A stretch of 64,000 bases of DNA, taken from NCBI RefSeq assembly GCF_011064825.1, contig NZ_CP048751.1, positions 558,001 through 622,000 on the forward strand, given 5' to 3'. A program made the position numbers and the translations under genes. A model generated the notes under the pieces. It was not told where the DNA came from. It saw only the letters and a program-made list of their open reading frames with translations, and did not search any database. Position 1 is the first letter of the stretch; every line of letters starts with the position of its first letter. Source of the stretch: Brevundimonas mediterranea (lineage in GTDB: Bacteria > Pseudomonadota > Alphaproteobacteria > Caulobacterales > Caulobacteraceae). Positions 15,748 to 24,023 of this stretch are shown here, in pieces.

Positions 15748-16521
15748 TCAGCCCAGCTTGGAAAAGTCCGGCGCCCGCTTCTGGGTGAAGGCCATGAAGG
15801 CCTCCATGGCTTCAGGACTCTTCATCTGCGAACCGAAGGCCTCGCCCTCGCGTTGCATCAGCGCCCACAGACCCTCGGCGTCGCGCATCAGCCGCTTGGT
15901 CTTGCGCAGGGAGTTGGGCGCGCGGGCCGCGACGCGGGCCGCAAGGTCCGCCGCCGTCGCCTCGACCTGATCGGCCGGAACCGCCCGGTTCGCCAGGCCC
16001 CAGGCCACGGCCGTCTTGCCGTCCAGCGGCTCGCCCAGGGCGAACATCTCGAACGCCCGTTGATGGCCGATCACGGCCGGCAGCAGCAGGCTGGACGCCG
16101 CCTCGGGCGCCAGGGCCAGGTTGACGAAGGGCACGGACAGCAGGGAGTCCTCGGCCACCACCACCAGGTCGCAGTGCAGCAGCATGGTCAGGCCGATGCC
16201 GACCGCCCGCCCCTTCACCGCCGCCACCAGCGGCTTGTCGAGATCGGCCAGCGCCTTCAGGAAGCGGAACACCGACATGTCGAACGGCTTTTCGGTCTGC
16301 GACCCTATGGCGATGAAATCGCCGATGTCGTTGCCGGCCGAGAAGCTGTCGCCCTCGGCGCGCAGCAGCAGCACCCGCACCGTATCGTCGGTCCGCGCCT
16401 GTTCGACGGCTTCGGACAGGGCCGAATACATGGCCTGGGTGATGGCGTTCTTCTTGTCGGCCCGGTCCAGCGTCAGGGTCAGGACGCCGTCGGCCAGTTG
16501 GGTGCGGATATGTTCGCTCAC
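15748..16521 (-). CDS. enoyl-CoA hydratase/isomerase family protein
   Basis: A 257-residue crotonase-fold enzyme. It begins at GTG 16521, overlapping the stop of the MBL hydrolase, with AGGAAACGAC upstream. The oxyanion-hole segments are F-S-A-G-N-D-I-G and K-G-R-A-V-G-I-G-L-T, and the catalytic region is S-V-P-F-V-N-L-A-L-A-P-E-A-A. The single Glu in A-P-E-A-A and the Asn-Asp of A-G-N-D resemble delta-3,delta-2-enoyl-CoA isomerases and PaaG-like proteins as much as hydratases. Probably fatty-acid or aromatic catabolism. Confidence 0.88.
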   Translation of the reverse strand: MSEHIRTQLADGVLTLTLDRADKKNAITQAMYSALSEAVEQARTDDTVRVLLLRAEGDSFSAGNDIGDFIAIGSQTEKPFDMSVFRFLKALADLDKPLVAAVKGRAVGIGLTMLLHCDLVVVAEDSLLSVPFVNLALAPEAASSLLLPAVIGHQRAFEMFALGEPLDGKTAVAWGLANRAVPADQVEATAADLAARVAARAPNSLRKTKRLMRDAEGLWALMQREGEAFGSQMKSPEAMEAFMAFTQKRAPDFSKLG

Positions 16522-17600
16522 GTCGTTTCCTCGTCCCATTTGACGGCTGTCCACCAGTCGACGCCGTTCTCGTCGCGCGTCCGCTCGGCGCGGCCGCGCT
16601 TTTCCAGATAGTTCAGGTGCGCCTGGGCCTCGCCCGTGGCCATGCCCAGCACCCCGTCTCCGACCGCCCGACCGAACACGGCCGGGAAGCCGTCGATCAC
16701 CCTAGACGGTTGACGCAACGTCCGCTCAAGCCGTTTCAGCGCGACCTCATGCCCGCGTTTCAGCGCGTCCAGCCTGGCGTGAACGCCGTGGAAGGGTTCG
16801 CCGTGCGCCGGCAGAACGAATGCGCCCTCGGGCAACAGGTCCCGCAGCTTCTCCAGGGAGTCCATCCAGTCGCCCAAAGGATCGGCTTCAGGCTCGGTCG
16901 GCCAGACCGAGATATTGGATGAAATCCGGGGCAGGATCTGGTCTCCGGCGATGAAGACATCATCCGAGCGCCGCCACAGGCAGACATGTTCGGGACTGTG
17001 GCCGGATCCGACCACCACGGTCCAGTCGTCCCCGTCGATCTGGATCACATCCTCATCCGACAGCCGCAGATAGCTGCGCGGCATCGGCGACACCCCCTTG
17101 GCGAAACCGCCGTAGTCCGCGCGCCAGCGATCGATCTGAGCCTCGCTCCAGCCCGCAGCGCGATAATAGCGTTCACCGTCTTCGGGCGCGTCGCCGCCCT
17201 CGGCCATCAACATCCGGGCGGTGACATATTCCAGCCGCGACATCAGCAGGGGCGCGCCACTGCGCGCGCACAGCCAACCCGCCAGGCCGATGTGGTCGGG
17301 GTGCATATGAGTGCAGATCAGCCGGTGGATCGAGCGCGCTTCCAAAGGTCCGGCCAGCGCCGCCTCCCACGCCGCCACGGCGTCCGGCGTCCGCAGTCCC
17401 GTATCAACGACCGTCCAGCCGTCGCCGTCCCGCAGGACATAGACGTTCACATGGTTCAGCTGAAACGGCAGGGCGAACCGCAACCAGAACACCCCGCGCG
17501 CGACCTCGACCGCCACGCCGGGCGCGGGCGCATCGGGCATGGGATAGGTCAGGCCTCGCGCCTCCATCCCCTGGTTCAGGGCCGCTGCATCGTCCGCCAA
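16518..17600 (-). CDS. MBL-fold metallo-hydrolase
   Basis: About 360 residues with the metallo-beta-lactamase signature T-H-M-H-P-D-H, a distal G-S-G-H-S-P-E-H motif, the G-D-Q metal ligand and the final H-G-E-P-F-H. This is the glyoxalase II/RNase Z-like branch with a C-terminal helical extension (from about residue 275) as in putative flavoprotein or hydroxyacylglutathione-type hydrolases. The start is uncertain: TTG 17600 has GGAG 6 nt upstream, TTG 17612 and ATG 17567 are alternatives. It is coupled by overlap to the enoyl-CoA hydratase gene. Confidence 0.85.
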   Translation of the reverse strand: MADDAAALNQGMEARGLTYPMPDAPAPGVAVEVARGVFWLRFALPFQLNHVNVYVLRDGDGWTVVDTGLRTPDAVAAWEAALAGPLEARSIHRLICTHMHPDHIGLAGWLCARSGAPLLMSRLEYVTARMLMAEGGDAPEDGERYYRAAGWSEAQIDRWRADYGGFAKGVSPMPRSYLRLSDEDVIQIDGDDWTVVVGSGHSPEHVCLWRRSDDVFIAGDQILPRISSNISVWPTEPEADPLGDWMDSLEKLRDLLPEGAFVLPAHGEPFHGVHARLDALKRGHEVALKRLERTLRQPSRVIDGFPAVFGRAVGDGVLGMATGEAQAHLNYLEKRGRAERTRDENGVDWWTAVKWDEETT

Positions 17601-17723
17601 GTGCGTCTCCAATAAAAACGATCAAACCTTAGTCAGGTCTTGCCCACGCCGTCCACAGCCGCCTTGACCCCGCCCGATTAGACCGCCACGAAGCCTTCAG
17701 CCGTTCCCAACCGAAGGTGTTCC

Positions 17724-18656
17724 ATGAAAGCCCGCATCGCCGCCGCCCTCGCGGCGCTCCTGTTCAGCGCCATATCGGTCGCTCCCGCCTTCGCGCAACA
17801 GCAGCGCGGCCCCGAAAACCAGCCCGCCACTGTTGAAGGCGGCTCGCGCGCCTCGGCCTCTCGTCAACGTCGCGAACGCCGCCCCGCCGCCCCGACGGCC
17901 GAGCAGATCCAGGCTGCCGCCCAGGAGCAGGCCACCCTGGCCAACACCGGATGCCAGGTCAGCGAATCCAAGCTTCTCGGCCAGACGACCGCCAACACCA
18001 CAGTTTATGAAGTCGCCTGCGCCGCCGGCCCGGGCTTCATCATCGAAGCCAAGACCCCGCCCGAGGCGGCCAGCTGCATCCTGCTGGCCCATTCGGCCGA
18101 AACCCTGCGTGCGCGTGACCCGGCCGCCGACCCTGGTCCCCAGTGCACAATCGCCGCCAACACCGACACGCAGAAATTCCTGCGCGAATACGCCGTCCAG
18201 GCAGGCGTCGCCTGCACGGTCGACGAGGTCAAGGTGCTGGGCAAGGCCAACGACGGCGGCGTCATGTACGAAGCCGGCTGCTCCGACGGCGCGGGCTTCT
18301 GGCTCAAGCAATTGAACAATACCTGGACCAAGACCCCCTGCATCCAGGTGCTGGCTGAAAATGGAACCTGCGCCTTCACCACCTCGGCCGAGAACGCCGC
18401 CCTTGTGAAATCCTATTTCGCGGGTTCGGACGCCGCCTCCTGCGACGTGACCGAAGCCCGTCTGATGGGCCGCAACGCCAACGGCGTCTTCTATGAAGCC
18501 AAATGCGCGGCCGGCGACGGCCTCATCGCCCGCCTGAACACCGAGAACGTCGTGCAGCAGGTCTATCCCTGCGCCACCGCCCAGCAGATCGGCGGCGGAT
18601 GCAAGCTGACGACGGCTCCGGCCGCCGCCCCGGCGCCCGCTGGCGGCCGCCCTTAA
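17724..18656 (+). CDS. secreted protein with three Cys/YE repeats
   Basis: A 310-residue protein with a signal peptide (residues 1-25, cleavage after A-F-A). After a low-complexity linker come three related units of about 75 residues, starting near residues 77, 168 and 245. Each has C-x-V-x-E-x-x-x-L/M-G, then Y-E-x-x-C-x-x-G-x-G and a third Cys, so disulfides are likely in the periplasm. I recognise no named family. A rho-independent terminator follows, so the gene is probably monocistronic. Confidence 0.8.
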   Translation: MKARIAAALAALLFSAISVAPAFAQQQRGPENQPATVEGGSRASASRQRRERRPAAPTAEQIQAAAQEQATLANTGCQVSESKLLGQTTANTTVYEVACAAGPGFIIEAKTPPEAASCILLAHSAETLRARDPAADPGPQCTIAANTDTQKFLREYAVQAGVACTVDEVKVLGKANDGGVMYEAGCSDGAGFWLKQLNNTWTKTPCIQVLAENGTCAFTTSAENAALVKSYFAGSDAASCDVTEARLMGRNANGVFYEAKCAAGDGLIARLNTENVVQQVYPCATAQQIGGGCKLTTAPAAAPAPAGGRP

Positions 18657-18679
18657 GCGACCACTGCAGACCAAACGAA

Positions 18680-18709
18680 GGGCCGCCGGAGCGATCCGGC
18701 GGCCCTTTT
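18680..18709 (+). terminator. Rho-independent terminator
   Basis: Perfect 11-bp stem GGGCCGCCGGA / TCCGGCGGCCC with a GCGA loop, followed by TTTTG and a second T run. It ends the gene at 17724-18656 and lies about 50 nt before the xthA start. Confidence 0.9.
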
Positions 18710-18760
18710 GTTTTGCGCGGCCTCTTTTCCGAAACCGAGACGCAGCCTAGCGTCGCCGTC

Positions 18761-19558
18761 ATGCGCATCGCCACCTGGAACGTGAACTCGGTCAACGCCC
18801 GCCTGCCCACCGTGCTGGCCTGGCTGGAGCAGGCCGCCCCCGACGTCGCCTGTTTCCAGGAAATCAAATGCGTGGACGAGAAATTCCCGCGCGAGGCCTT
18901 CGAGAGCCTGGGCTATAATGTCGAGACCCACGGCCAGAAGAGCTACAACGGCGTGGCCCTGCTGTCGAAATACCCGCTGTCGGACATCCGGCGCGGCCTG
19001 CCCGGCGATGAGACCGATGAACAGGCCCGCTATCTGGAAGCCGTGATCGAGGCGCCCCGGCCGCTCCGGGTGGCGTCCATCTATCTGCCCAACGGCAATC
19101 CGATCGGGACCGAGAAGTTCGACTACAAGCTGGCCTGGTTCGAGCGATTAAACCGTCACGCCCGCGACCTGCTGGCCTTCGAGGAGCCGCTGGCCCTGTG
19201 CGGCGACTATAACGTCATCCCCGAGGCTGAGGACGCCAAGAACCCCGCCGCCTGGACCGACGACGCCCTGTTCCAGCCCCAGAGCCGACAGGCCTTCCGC
19301 GCCCTGAAGAACCTGGGCCTGGCCGACTCCCACGAGGTCGGCGGGGAGCCGGCCGGGACCTACAGCTTCTGGGACTATCAGGCCGGCGCCTGGCAGAGGA
19401 ACCACGGCATCCGCATCGACTTCGCCCTGCTGTCGCCCCAGGCCGCGGACCGGCTGCGGGGGGTCGAGACCCATCGCGACGCGCGCGACATGGACAAGCC
19501 CAGCGATCATGTGCCGGTGGTGGTCGATATCGACCTGTCGGCCGGGACGGAGGCCTGA
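18761..19558 (+). CDS. xthA: exodeoxyribonuclease III
   Basis: A 265-residue EEP-family DNA repair enzyme: AP endonuclease and 3'-5' exonuclease in base-excision repair. Motifs run from the start: M-R-I-A-T-W-N-V-N-S, C-F-Q-E-I-K (catalytic Glu34), L-P-N-G-N-P, L-C-G-D-Y-N-V-I-P (Asp/Asn), F-W-D-Y-Q-A-G-A-W and the C-terminal K-P-S-D-H-V-P-V with the catalytic His. Length and motif spacing are normal for XthA. The ATG at 18761 begins directly at the conserved N-terminus. The gene at 19562 follows after 3 nt. Confidence 0.93.
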   Translation: MRIATWNVNSVNARLPTVLAWLEQAAPDVACFQEIKCVDEKFPREAFESLGYNVETHGQKSYNGVALLSKYPLSDIRRGLPGDETDEQARYLEAVIEAPRPLRVASIYLPNGNPIGTEKFDYKLAWFERLNRHARDLLAFEEPLALCGDYNVIPEAEDAKNPAAWTDDALFQPQSRQAFRALKNLGLADSHEVGGEPAGTYSFWDYQAGAWQRNHGIRIDFALLSPQAADRLRGVETHRDARDMDKPSDHVPVVVDIDLSAGTEA

Positions 19559-19561
19559 GCC

Positions 19562-20077
19562 ATGGCGGAGGTCGTGCGGGTGATCCTGCTGATCGCCTTG
19601 GCGGCGGCCCTGCTGACGACCCTGGCCCTGGCCCTGTCCTGGTGGATGGAGCCGCCGCGCCGCATCCGCCGCGCCTTGCTGAAGGCCCTGGGCGCTCCGC
19701 CCGAGGTCGAGGCCGTTTCGCCCCGCGAGGGCCGGGCCTGCGCCCTGAACTTCGACATCGAACAGGTTGTCGTGCTTTGGGCCAACGGCGCCCACGGCCT
19801 GGCCTACGCCTTCGAGGAGGTCGAGGGCGGCGAAATCATCGTCGACGGCCATGTGGTGGCCCGCATCCGCCGCGGCGAGGCGCGCAAGTCGCTGGACGTG
19901 CTGGCGCCTGACGCCGAACAGGTGGTGCTGCGGCTGATGTTCGCAGACGCCCGCCATCCGGAGTTCGAACTGGCCCTGTGGGACGCCGCCTTGGCGGGCG
20001 AGACCGGCTCGCCCGGCGAGGCGCTGCGGCTGGGCCGGCGGTGGCTGTCGCACCTGGAAGCCCTGTTGAAGAGCTGA
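19562..20077 (+). CDS. membrane-anchored hypothetical protein
   Basis: A 171-residue protein with one N-terminal transmembrane helix (about residues 6-27), a basic stretch P-P-R-R-I-R-R-A, and a soluble alpha/beta domain without recognisable catalytic residues. It begins 3 nt after the xthA stop, so it is likely co-transcribed and coupled with xthA. Function unknown. Confidence 0.7.
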   Translation: MAEVVRVILLIALAAALLTTLALALSWWMEPPRRIRRALLKALGAPPEVEAVSPREGRACALNFDIEQVVVLWANGAHGLAYAFEEVEGGEIIVDGHVVARIRRGEARKSLDVLAPDAEQVVLRLMFADARHPEFELALWDAALAGETGSPGEALRLGRRWLSHLEALLKS

Positions 20078-20157
20078 CCGCCCCCTTCCGATTGGGCGGC
20101 GAGAGGTCTAGAACCCCCGCTCATTCCTATCGACACGCCTTTTTACGGGAGGCCGCC

Positions 20158-21063
20158 TTGGCCCGCCTATTCGACGCCTATGTCGTCGCCGACTGGACCG
20201 CCGCCGAAACCAAGAAACTCGGCGACACCTCGCTGTGGATCGGGGTGGCGAAGCGCGACGTGCGGTTCCGCCTCTATACCGAGACGCACAATGTCGCCAC
20301 GCGGGCCGAGGGCGAGGCCCTGCTGGCCTCGATCCTGGCGGATCACAGGAAGCGCGGCGACCGGGTTCTGGTCGGTCTGGACTTCAACTTCGGCTATCCG
20401 GCCGGCACGGCCGCGCGGCTGAAGCTGGACGGAACCCCTTGGAATTCCATGTGGAAGTTCATCGCGTCCAATGTCGTGGACAAGGCTGACAATACGAACA
20501 ACCGCTATCAAGTGGCGGCCAAGATGAATCGGCTGATGACGGACGAGGCCTGGCCGCTGTGGGGCGCGCCGGCGAAACAGGCGCAGCGCTGGCTGACCAC
20601 GACCAAGCCGCCGGTCGGCGCGGGCGCCGACATTCCCGAGTTCCGGGCGACCGAGAATGCGGCGCGCAAAGGCAAGCTGCAGCCCAAGAGCGTGTGGCAG
20701 ATGCACGGCGCCGGCGCCGTGGGCGGTCAGACCCTGGTGGGCATCCCGGCTGTGCGTAGGCTGTTGGAAAGCCTGGGGTCTTCGGGCGCCGTCTGGCCGT
20801 TCGGCACGGGCTGGCGCGCCCTGACGCCCGAGGATGTCGAGCCCCTGTCGGCCCTGGTGGTCGAGGTCTGGCCGTCCATGTTCGACGGCAAGCCCAATGA
20901 GGGCGAGTTCAAGGATCAGGCCCAGGTCCGGTCCACCGCCGAGGCCCTCGCGCAGATGGACGAGGCCGGCGATCTGGCCAAGGCCTTCGGCCCGCCCAAG
21001 GACGCCACGCCCGAACTGATCGCCCAGGTCGAGCAGGAAGAAGGCTGGATTCTGGGGGTCTGA
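20158..21063 (+). CDS. uncharacterised protein of the D-W-T/S-A (RNase H-like) family
   Basis: A 301-residue protein. The frame is open far upstream, but TTG 20158 follows GGGAGGCCGCC and starts just before the conserved core (F-D-A-Y-V-V-A-D-W-T-A). That strand plus G-L-D-F-N-F-G-Y-P looks like an RNase H-like fold with acidic residues at strand ends. Relatives in alphaproteobacteria are sometimes labelled as molybdopterin guanine dinucleotide synthesis proteins, without experimental support that I know of. It is convergent with nspC, with a perfect palindrome between. Confidence 0.65.
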   Translation: MARLFDAYVVADWTAAETKKLGDTSLWIGVAKRDVRFRLYTETHNVATRAEGEALLASILADHRKRGDRVLVGLDFNFGYPAGTAARLKLDGTPWNSMWKFIASNVVDKADNTNNRYQVAAKMNRLMTDEAWPLWGAPAKQAQRWLTTTKPPVGAGADIPEFRATENAARKGKLQPKSVWQMHGAGAVGGQTLVGIPAVRRLLESLGSSGAVWPFGTGWRALTPEDVEPLSALVVEVWPSMFDGKPNEGEFKDQAQVRSTAEALAQMDEAGDLAKAFGPPKDATPELIAQVEQEEGWILGV

Positions 21064-21073
21064 ACCTGGAGAA

Positions 21074-21107
21074 AACCTCGACAAATTCTGGAGAATTTGT
21101 CGAGGTT
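21074..21107. terminator. Bidirectional stem-loop between convergent genes
   Basis: Perfect 15-bp inverted repeat AACCTCGACAAATTC / GAATTTGTCGAGGTT with a 4-nt loop. It lies 11 nt after one stop and 8 nt before the stop of the convergent gene, so it probably terminates both. There is no long T run. Confidence 0.8.
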
Positions 21108-21114
21108 CTCGATA

Positions 21115-22293
21115 TCAGGACAGGCGGTCGCGGAACTCGGAATAGTCGAATTCGCGGACCAGTTTCAGCGCGTCGGTGTCGCTGTTCCACAGGGCGATGG
21201 CCGGCAGCGGCACCCCGTTGAAGGTGTTGGTCTTCACCATCGAATAGTGGGCCTGGTCCAGGAAGGCGATGCGGGTTCCGGCGGTCGGCGCAGTGGTGAA
21301 GCCATAGTCGCCGATGATATCGCCGGCCAGGCAGGAGGGGCCGCCCAGGCGATAGGTCACGCCGCCCTCGGCCTCGTTCAGCATGGCCGGGCGGTAGGGC
21401 GCCTCGATCACATCGGGCATGTGGCAGGTCGCCGAGATGTCGGTGATGGCGATGGGCAGGCCGTTATGGAAGGTGTCCAGCACCTCGCCCACCAGTATGC
21501 CGGCGTCGAGCGCAATGGCCTCGCCCGGCTCGATATAGACCTGAAGCCCGTAGCGTTCGCCCAGGTCCTTCAGGAAGCCGACCAGGGCGTCGATGCGGTA
21601 GTCGGCGCGGGTCACATGGTGGCCGCCGCCCAGATTGATCCACTTCAGGTCCGGCAGCAGGGGCGTCAGCTTAGGCTCCACGGCGGCCCAGATCCGCTTC
21701 AGCGGCTCGAACCCCTGTTCGCACAGTGCGTGGATGTGCAGGCCGTCGACGCCCTGCAGATGCTCGGGCGTCAGCTGCGACACCGGGAAGCCGAGGCGCG
21801 AACCCAGCTGGCAGGGGTCGTATTTGGCGACCTGCCCCTCCGAGTGCTCCGGGTTCAGACGCAGGCCGATGTCGAACGTCTCACCCCCGGCGCGGGCGGC
21901 GGCGATCAGGTCGGCGAAACGGGCGATCTGGTCCGGGGCGTTGAAGATGACCGTGTCCGACAGACGCAGGATCTCGGGCAGGTCGGCGGGCTTGTAGGCG
22001 GGGGAATAGGTGGTCAGGTGGCCGTGATAGAACTCCCGCGCCAGCCGCGCCTCCCACAGGCCCGAGGCGCAGACGCCGTCGAGGTATTCCCCGACGACGT
22101 CGGCCAGCGACCACATGGAGAAGGCCTTCAGGGCCAGCAGGACCCGGGCGTTGCCGCGCGTCCCGACGTCCTGAAGGACCGACAGGTTGCGGCGCACCGC
22201 GACCTCGTCGACCACGAAGGCGGGCGACGGGACGCGGTTAAGATCGAACCGGGCGAAGCCGCCCGGTCCGCCGGCCTGGGTCTGCATGACCAT
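21115..22293 (-). CDS. nspC: carboxynorspermidine/carboxyspermidine decarboxylase
   Basis: A 392-residue PLP-dependent fold-III (alanine racemase-type) decarboxylase. The PLP Lys is in A-L-K-A-F-S-M-W, about residue 57. G-L-H-I-H-A-L-C-E-Q-G and N-L-G-G-G-H-H are the phosphate and substrate-binding loops, and I-E-P-G-E-A-I-A and the C-terminal S-C-L-A-G-D contain the other conserved acidic and Cys residues. It converts carboxy(nor)spermidine to (nor)spermidine. It lies 10 nt downstream of the synthase gene, the normal operon of the alternative polyamine pathway in bacteria lacking SAM decarboxylase. Confidence 0.93.
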   Translation of the reverse strand: MVMQTQAGGPGGFARFDLNRVPSPAFVVDEVAVRRNLSVLQDVGTRGNARVLLALKAFSMWSLADVVGEYLDGVCASGLWEARLAREFYHGHLTTYSPAYKPADLPEILRLSDTVIFNAPDQIARFADLIAAARAGGETFDIGLRLNPEHSEGQVAKYDPCQLGSRLGFPVSQLTPEHLQGVDGLHIHALCEQGFEPLKRIWAAVEPKLTPLLPDLKWINLGGGHHVTRADYRIDALVGFLKDLGERYGLQVYIEPGEAIALDAGILVGEVLDTFHNGLPIAITDISATCHMPDVIEAPYRPAMLNEAEGGVTYRLGGPSCLAGDIIGDYGFTTAPTAGTRIAFLDQAHYSMVKTNTFNGVPLPAIALWNSDTDALKLVREFDYSEFRDRLS

Positions 22294-22303
22294 GGGCGTA
22301 TCC

Positions 22304-23509
22304 TCAGAAGTCCAGCGGAGCGGACAGTTCCTCGACCGTCCACGGCAGGCCGTGCTTGTTCAGCATGTCCATGAAGGGATCGGGATCCAGCTGCTCCATG
22401 TTGAACACCCCCTCGCCCTTCCACTGGCCGGTCAGCATCAGGGCCGCGCCGATCATGGCGGGGACGCCGGTGGTGTAGCTGACGGCCTGGTTGCCGGTCT
22501 CGGCATAGGCTTCCTGGTGGTCGCAGATGTTCTTGACGTAGACCGTCTTGGCCGCGCCGTCCTTCTGGCCGGTGGCGATCGTGCCGATATTGGTCTTGCC
22601 CTTGGTGATCGGGCCCAGCGACGAGGGTTCGGGCAGCAGGGCTTTCAGGAACTCGATCGGGATGATCTCGCGGCCCTGGAACATCATCGGCTCGATCGAG
22701 GTCATGCCGATGTTCTCCAGCACTTCCAGGTGCTTGAGATAGGAGTCGCCGAAGGTCATCCAGAAGCGGATGCGCTTGATTTCCGGATAGAATTTGGCCA
22801 GCGACTCCAGTTCCTCATGATACATGAGGTACATGTTCTTGGGCCCCACGCCCTCGAAGTCGAAGGTCTGCTTGTGCGACAGGGCCGGACCCTCGACCCA
22901 CTGGCCGTCGGCCCAGTGACGCGACGGGGCGGTCACTTCGCGCAGATTGATCTCGGGGTTGAAATTGGTCGCGAACGGCAGGCCGGTGTCGCCGCCGTTG
23001 CAGTCCAGGATGTCGAGCGTCTCGATCGAATCCAGCAGGTGCTTCTTGGTGTAGGTGGTGAAGACCGAGGTCACGCCGGGGTCGAAGCCCGAGCCCAGCA
23101 GGGCCATCAGACCGGCGGCCTTGAAGCGGTCCTGATAGGCCCACTGCCACTTGTATTCGAACTTGGCCTCGTCGCGCGGCTCGTAGTTGGCTGTGTCGAG
23201 ATAGTTGACCCCGGCGGCCAGGCAGGCGTCCATGATGGCCAGGTCCTGGTACGGCAGGGCCAGGTTGACGACCAGGGCGGGCTTGACCGCCTGGATCAGG
23301 GCCGTAGTCGCCGCCACGTCGTCGGCGTCGATCGCCGCCGTGTCGATGGTCACGCCGAAGCGCGACTTGACGGATTCGGCGATGGCGTCGCATTTCGACT
23401 TCGTCCGGCTCGCCAGGGTGATGTGCGAGAAAATGTCCGCGTTCATCGCCATCTTGTGGACGGCGACCGAACTGACGCCGCCGGCGCCAATGACCAGCAC
23501 CCTGCTCAT
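22304..23509 (-). CDS. carboxynorspermidine synthase (saccharopine dehydrogenase family)
   Basis: A 401-residue NAD(P)H-dependent dehydrogenase with an N-terminal Rossmann motif G-A-G-G-V-S-S (residues 8-14). N-L-A-L-P-Y-Q-D and Y-L-D-T-A-N-Y-E-P are typical of the saccharopine dehydrogenase-like fold. It makes carboxy(nor)spermidine from aspartate semialdehyde and a diamine, which the adjacent NspC decarboxylates. The two are always paired in alphaproteobacteria, and the pairing supports the assignment more than similarity to lysine-pathway enzymes would. Confidence 0.9.
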   Translation of the reverse strand: MSRVLVIGAGGVSSVAVHKMAMNADIFSHITLASRTKSKCDAIAESVKSRFGVTIDTAAIDADDVAATTALIQAVKPALVVNLALPYQDLAIMDACLAAGVNYLDTANYEPRDEAKFEYKWQWAYQDRFKAAGLMALLGSGFDPGVTSVFTTYTKKHLLDSIETLDILDCNGGDTGLPFATNFNPEINLREVTAPSRHWADGQWVEGPALSHKQTFDFEGVGPKNMYLMYHEELESLAKFYPEIKRIRFWMTFGDSYLKHLEVLENIGMTSIEPMMFQGREIIPIEFLKALLPEPSSLGPITKGKTNIGTIATGQKDGAAKTVYVKNICDHQEAYAETGNQAVSYTTGVPAMIGAALMLTGQWKGEGVFNMEQLDPDPFMDMLNKHGLPWTVEELSAPLDF

Positions 23510-23767
23510 GTGTGCTTCTCCTGAAGACTGAAATGCTCTGGCGACATCGCCGCCCGTATAAAGGGCGGGGCTCTTAGCACGATGATGACAGGACCGCTAA
23601 TGCGGGGAGATTCATGCCGGATTCGACGTGTTTCTTATATCGTCGCCGTGCTCTTTCTTCGGCATCCTTGGGAGCACCGACGGACAACTGGATAAGGCCG
23701 GGGATCGGCAACCATCGGCCCTCGCCAGGCGGTCTGGCGTAACCGTCACGTAAGGCGACGGTCGCCG

Positions 23768-23956
23768 TTATTTAGTCGCCACCACCTGCTTTCGCGATCT
23801 TACAGGCTTGCGGGGGGCAGACTTAGGCTTCGGGCTCTGCACGGGCTCGGTACGGAAGTTGAACGTCGCGCCCACGTGCGGCGAGCGGGCGAGTACCGTC
23901 TCCATTTCCCGACGCAGCTTGTCGGAGCGGATGTCGTATTGAACGGTCGTGTTCAT
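23768..23956 (-). CDS. small basic hypothetical protein
   Basis: A 62-residue frame MNTTVQYDIRSDKLRREMET onward, with a C-terminal tail rich in Lys, Arg and Pro. ATG 23956 has a GAGGAGCCCAG ribosome site; a longer frame from 23971 lacks one. No domain is recognised. It is separated by 67 nt from the accessory nitrilase-like gene and may belong to the island. Confidence 0.5.
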   Translation of the reverse strand: MNTTVQYDIRSDKLRREMETVLARSPHVGATFNFRTEPVQSPKPKSAPRKPVRSRKQVVATK

Positions 23957-24023
23957 CTGGGCTCCTCTCACAAATACCTGCTTAGCAGCAAAACGCTTAA
24001 CATAATATGGGGATGCGTAGTCG

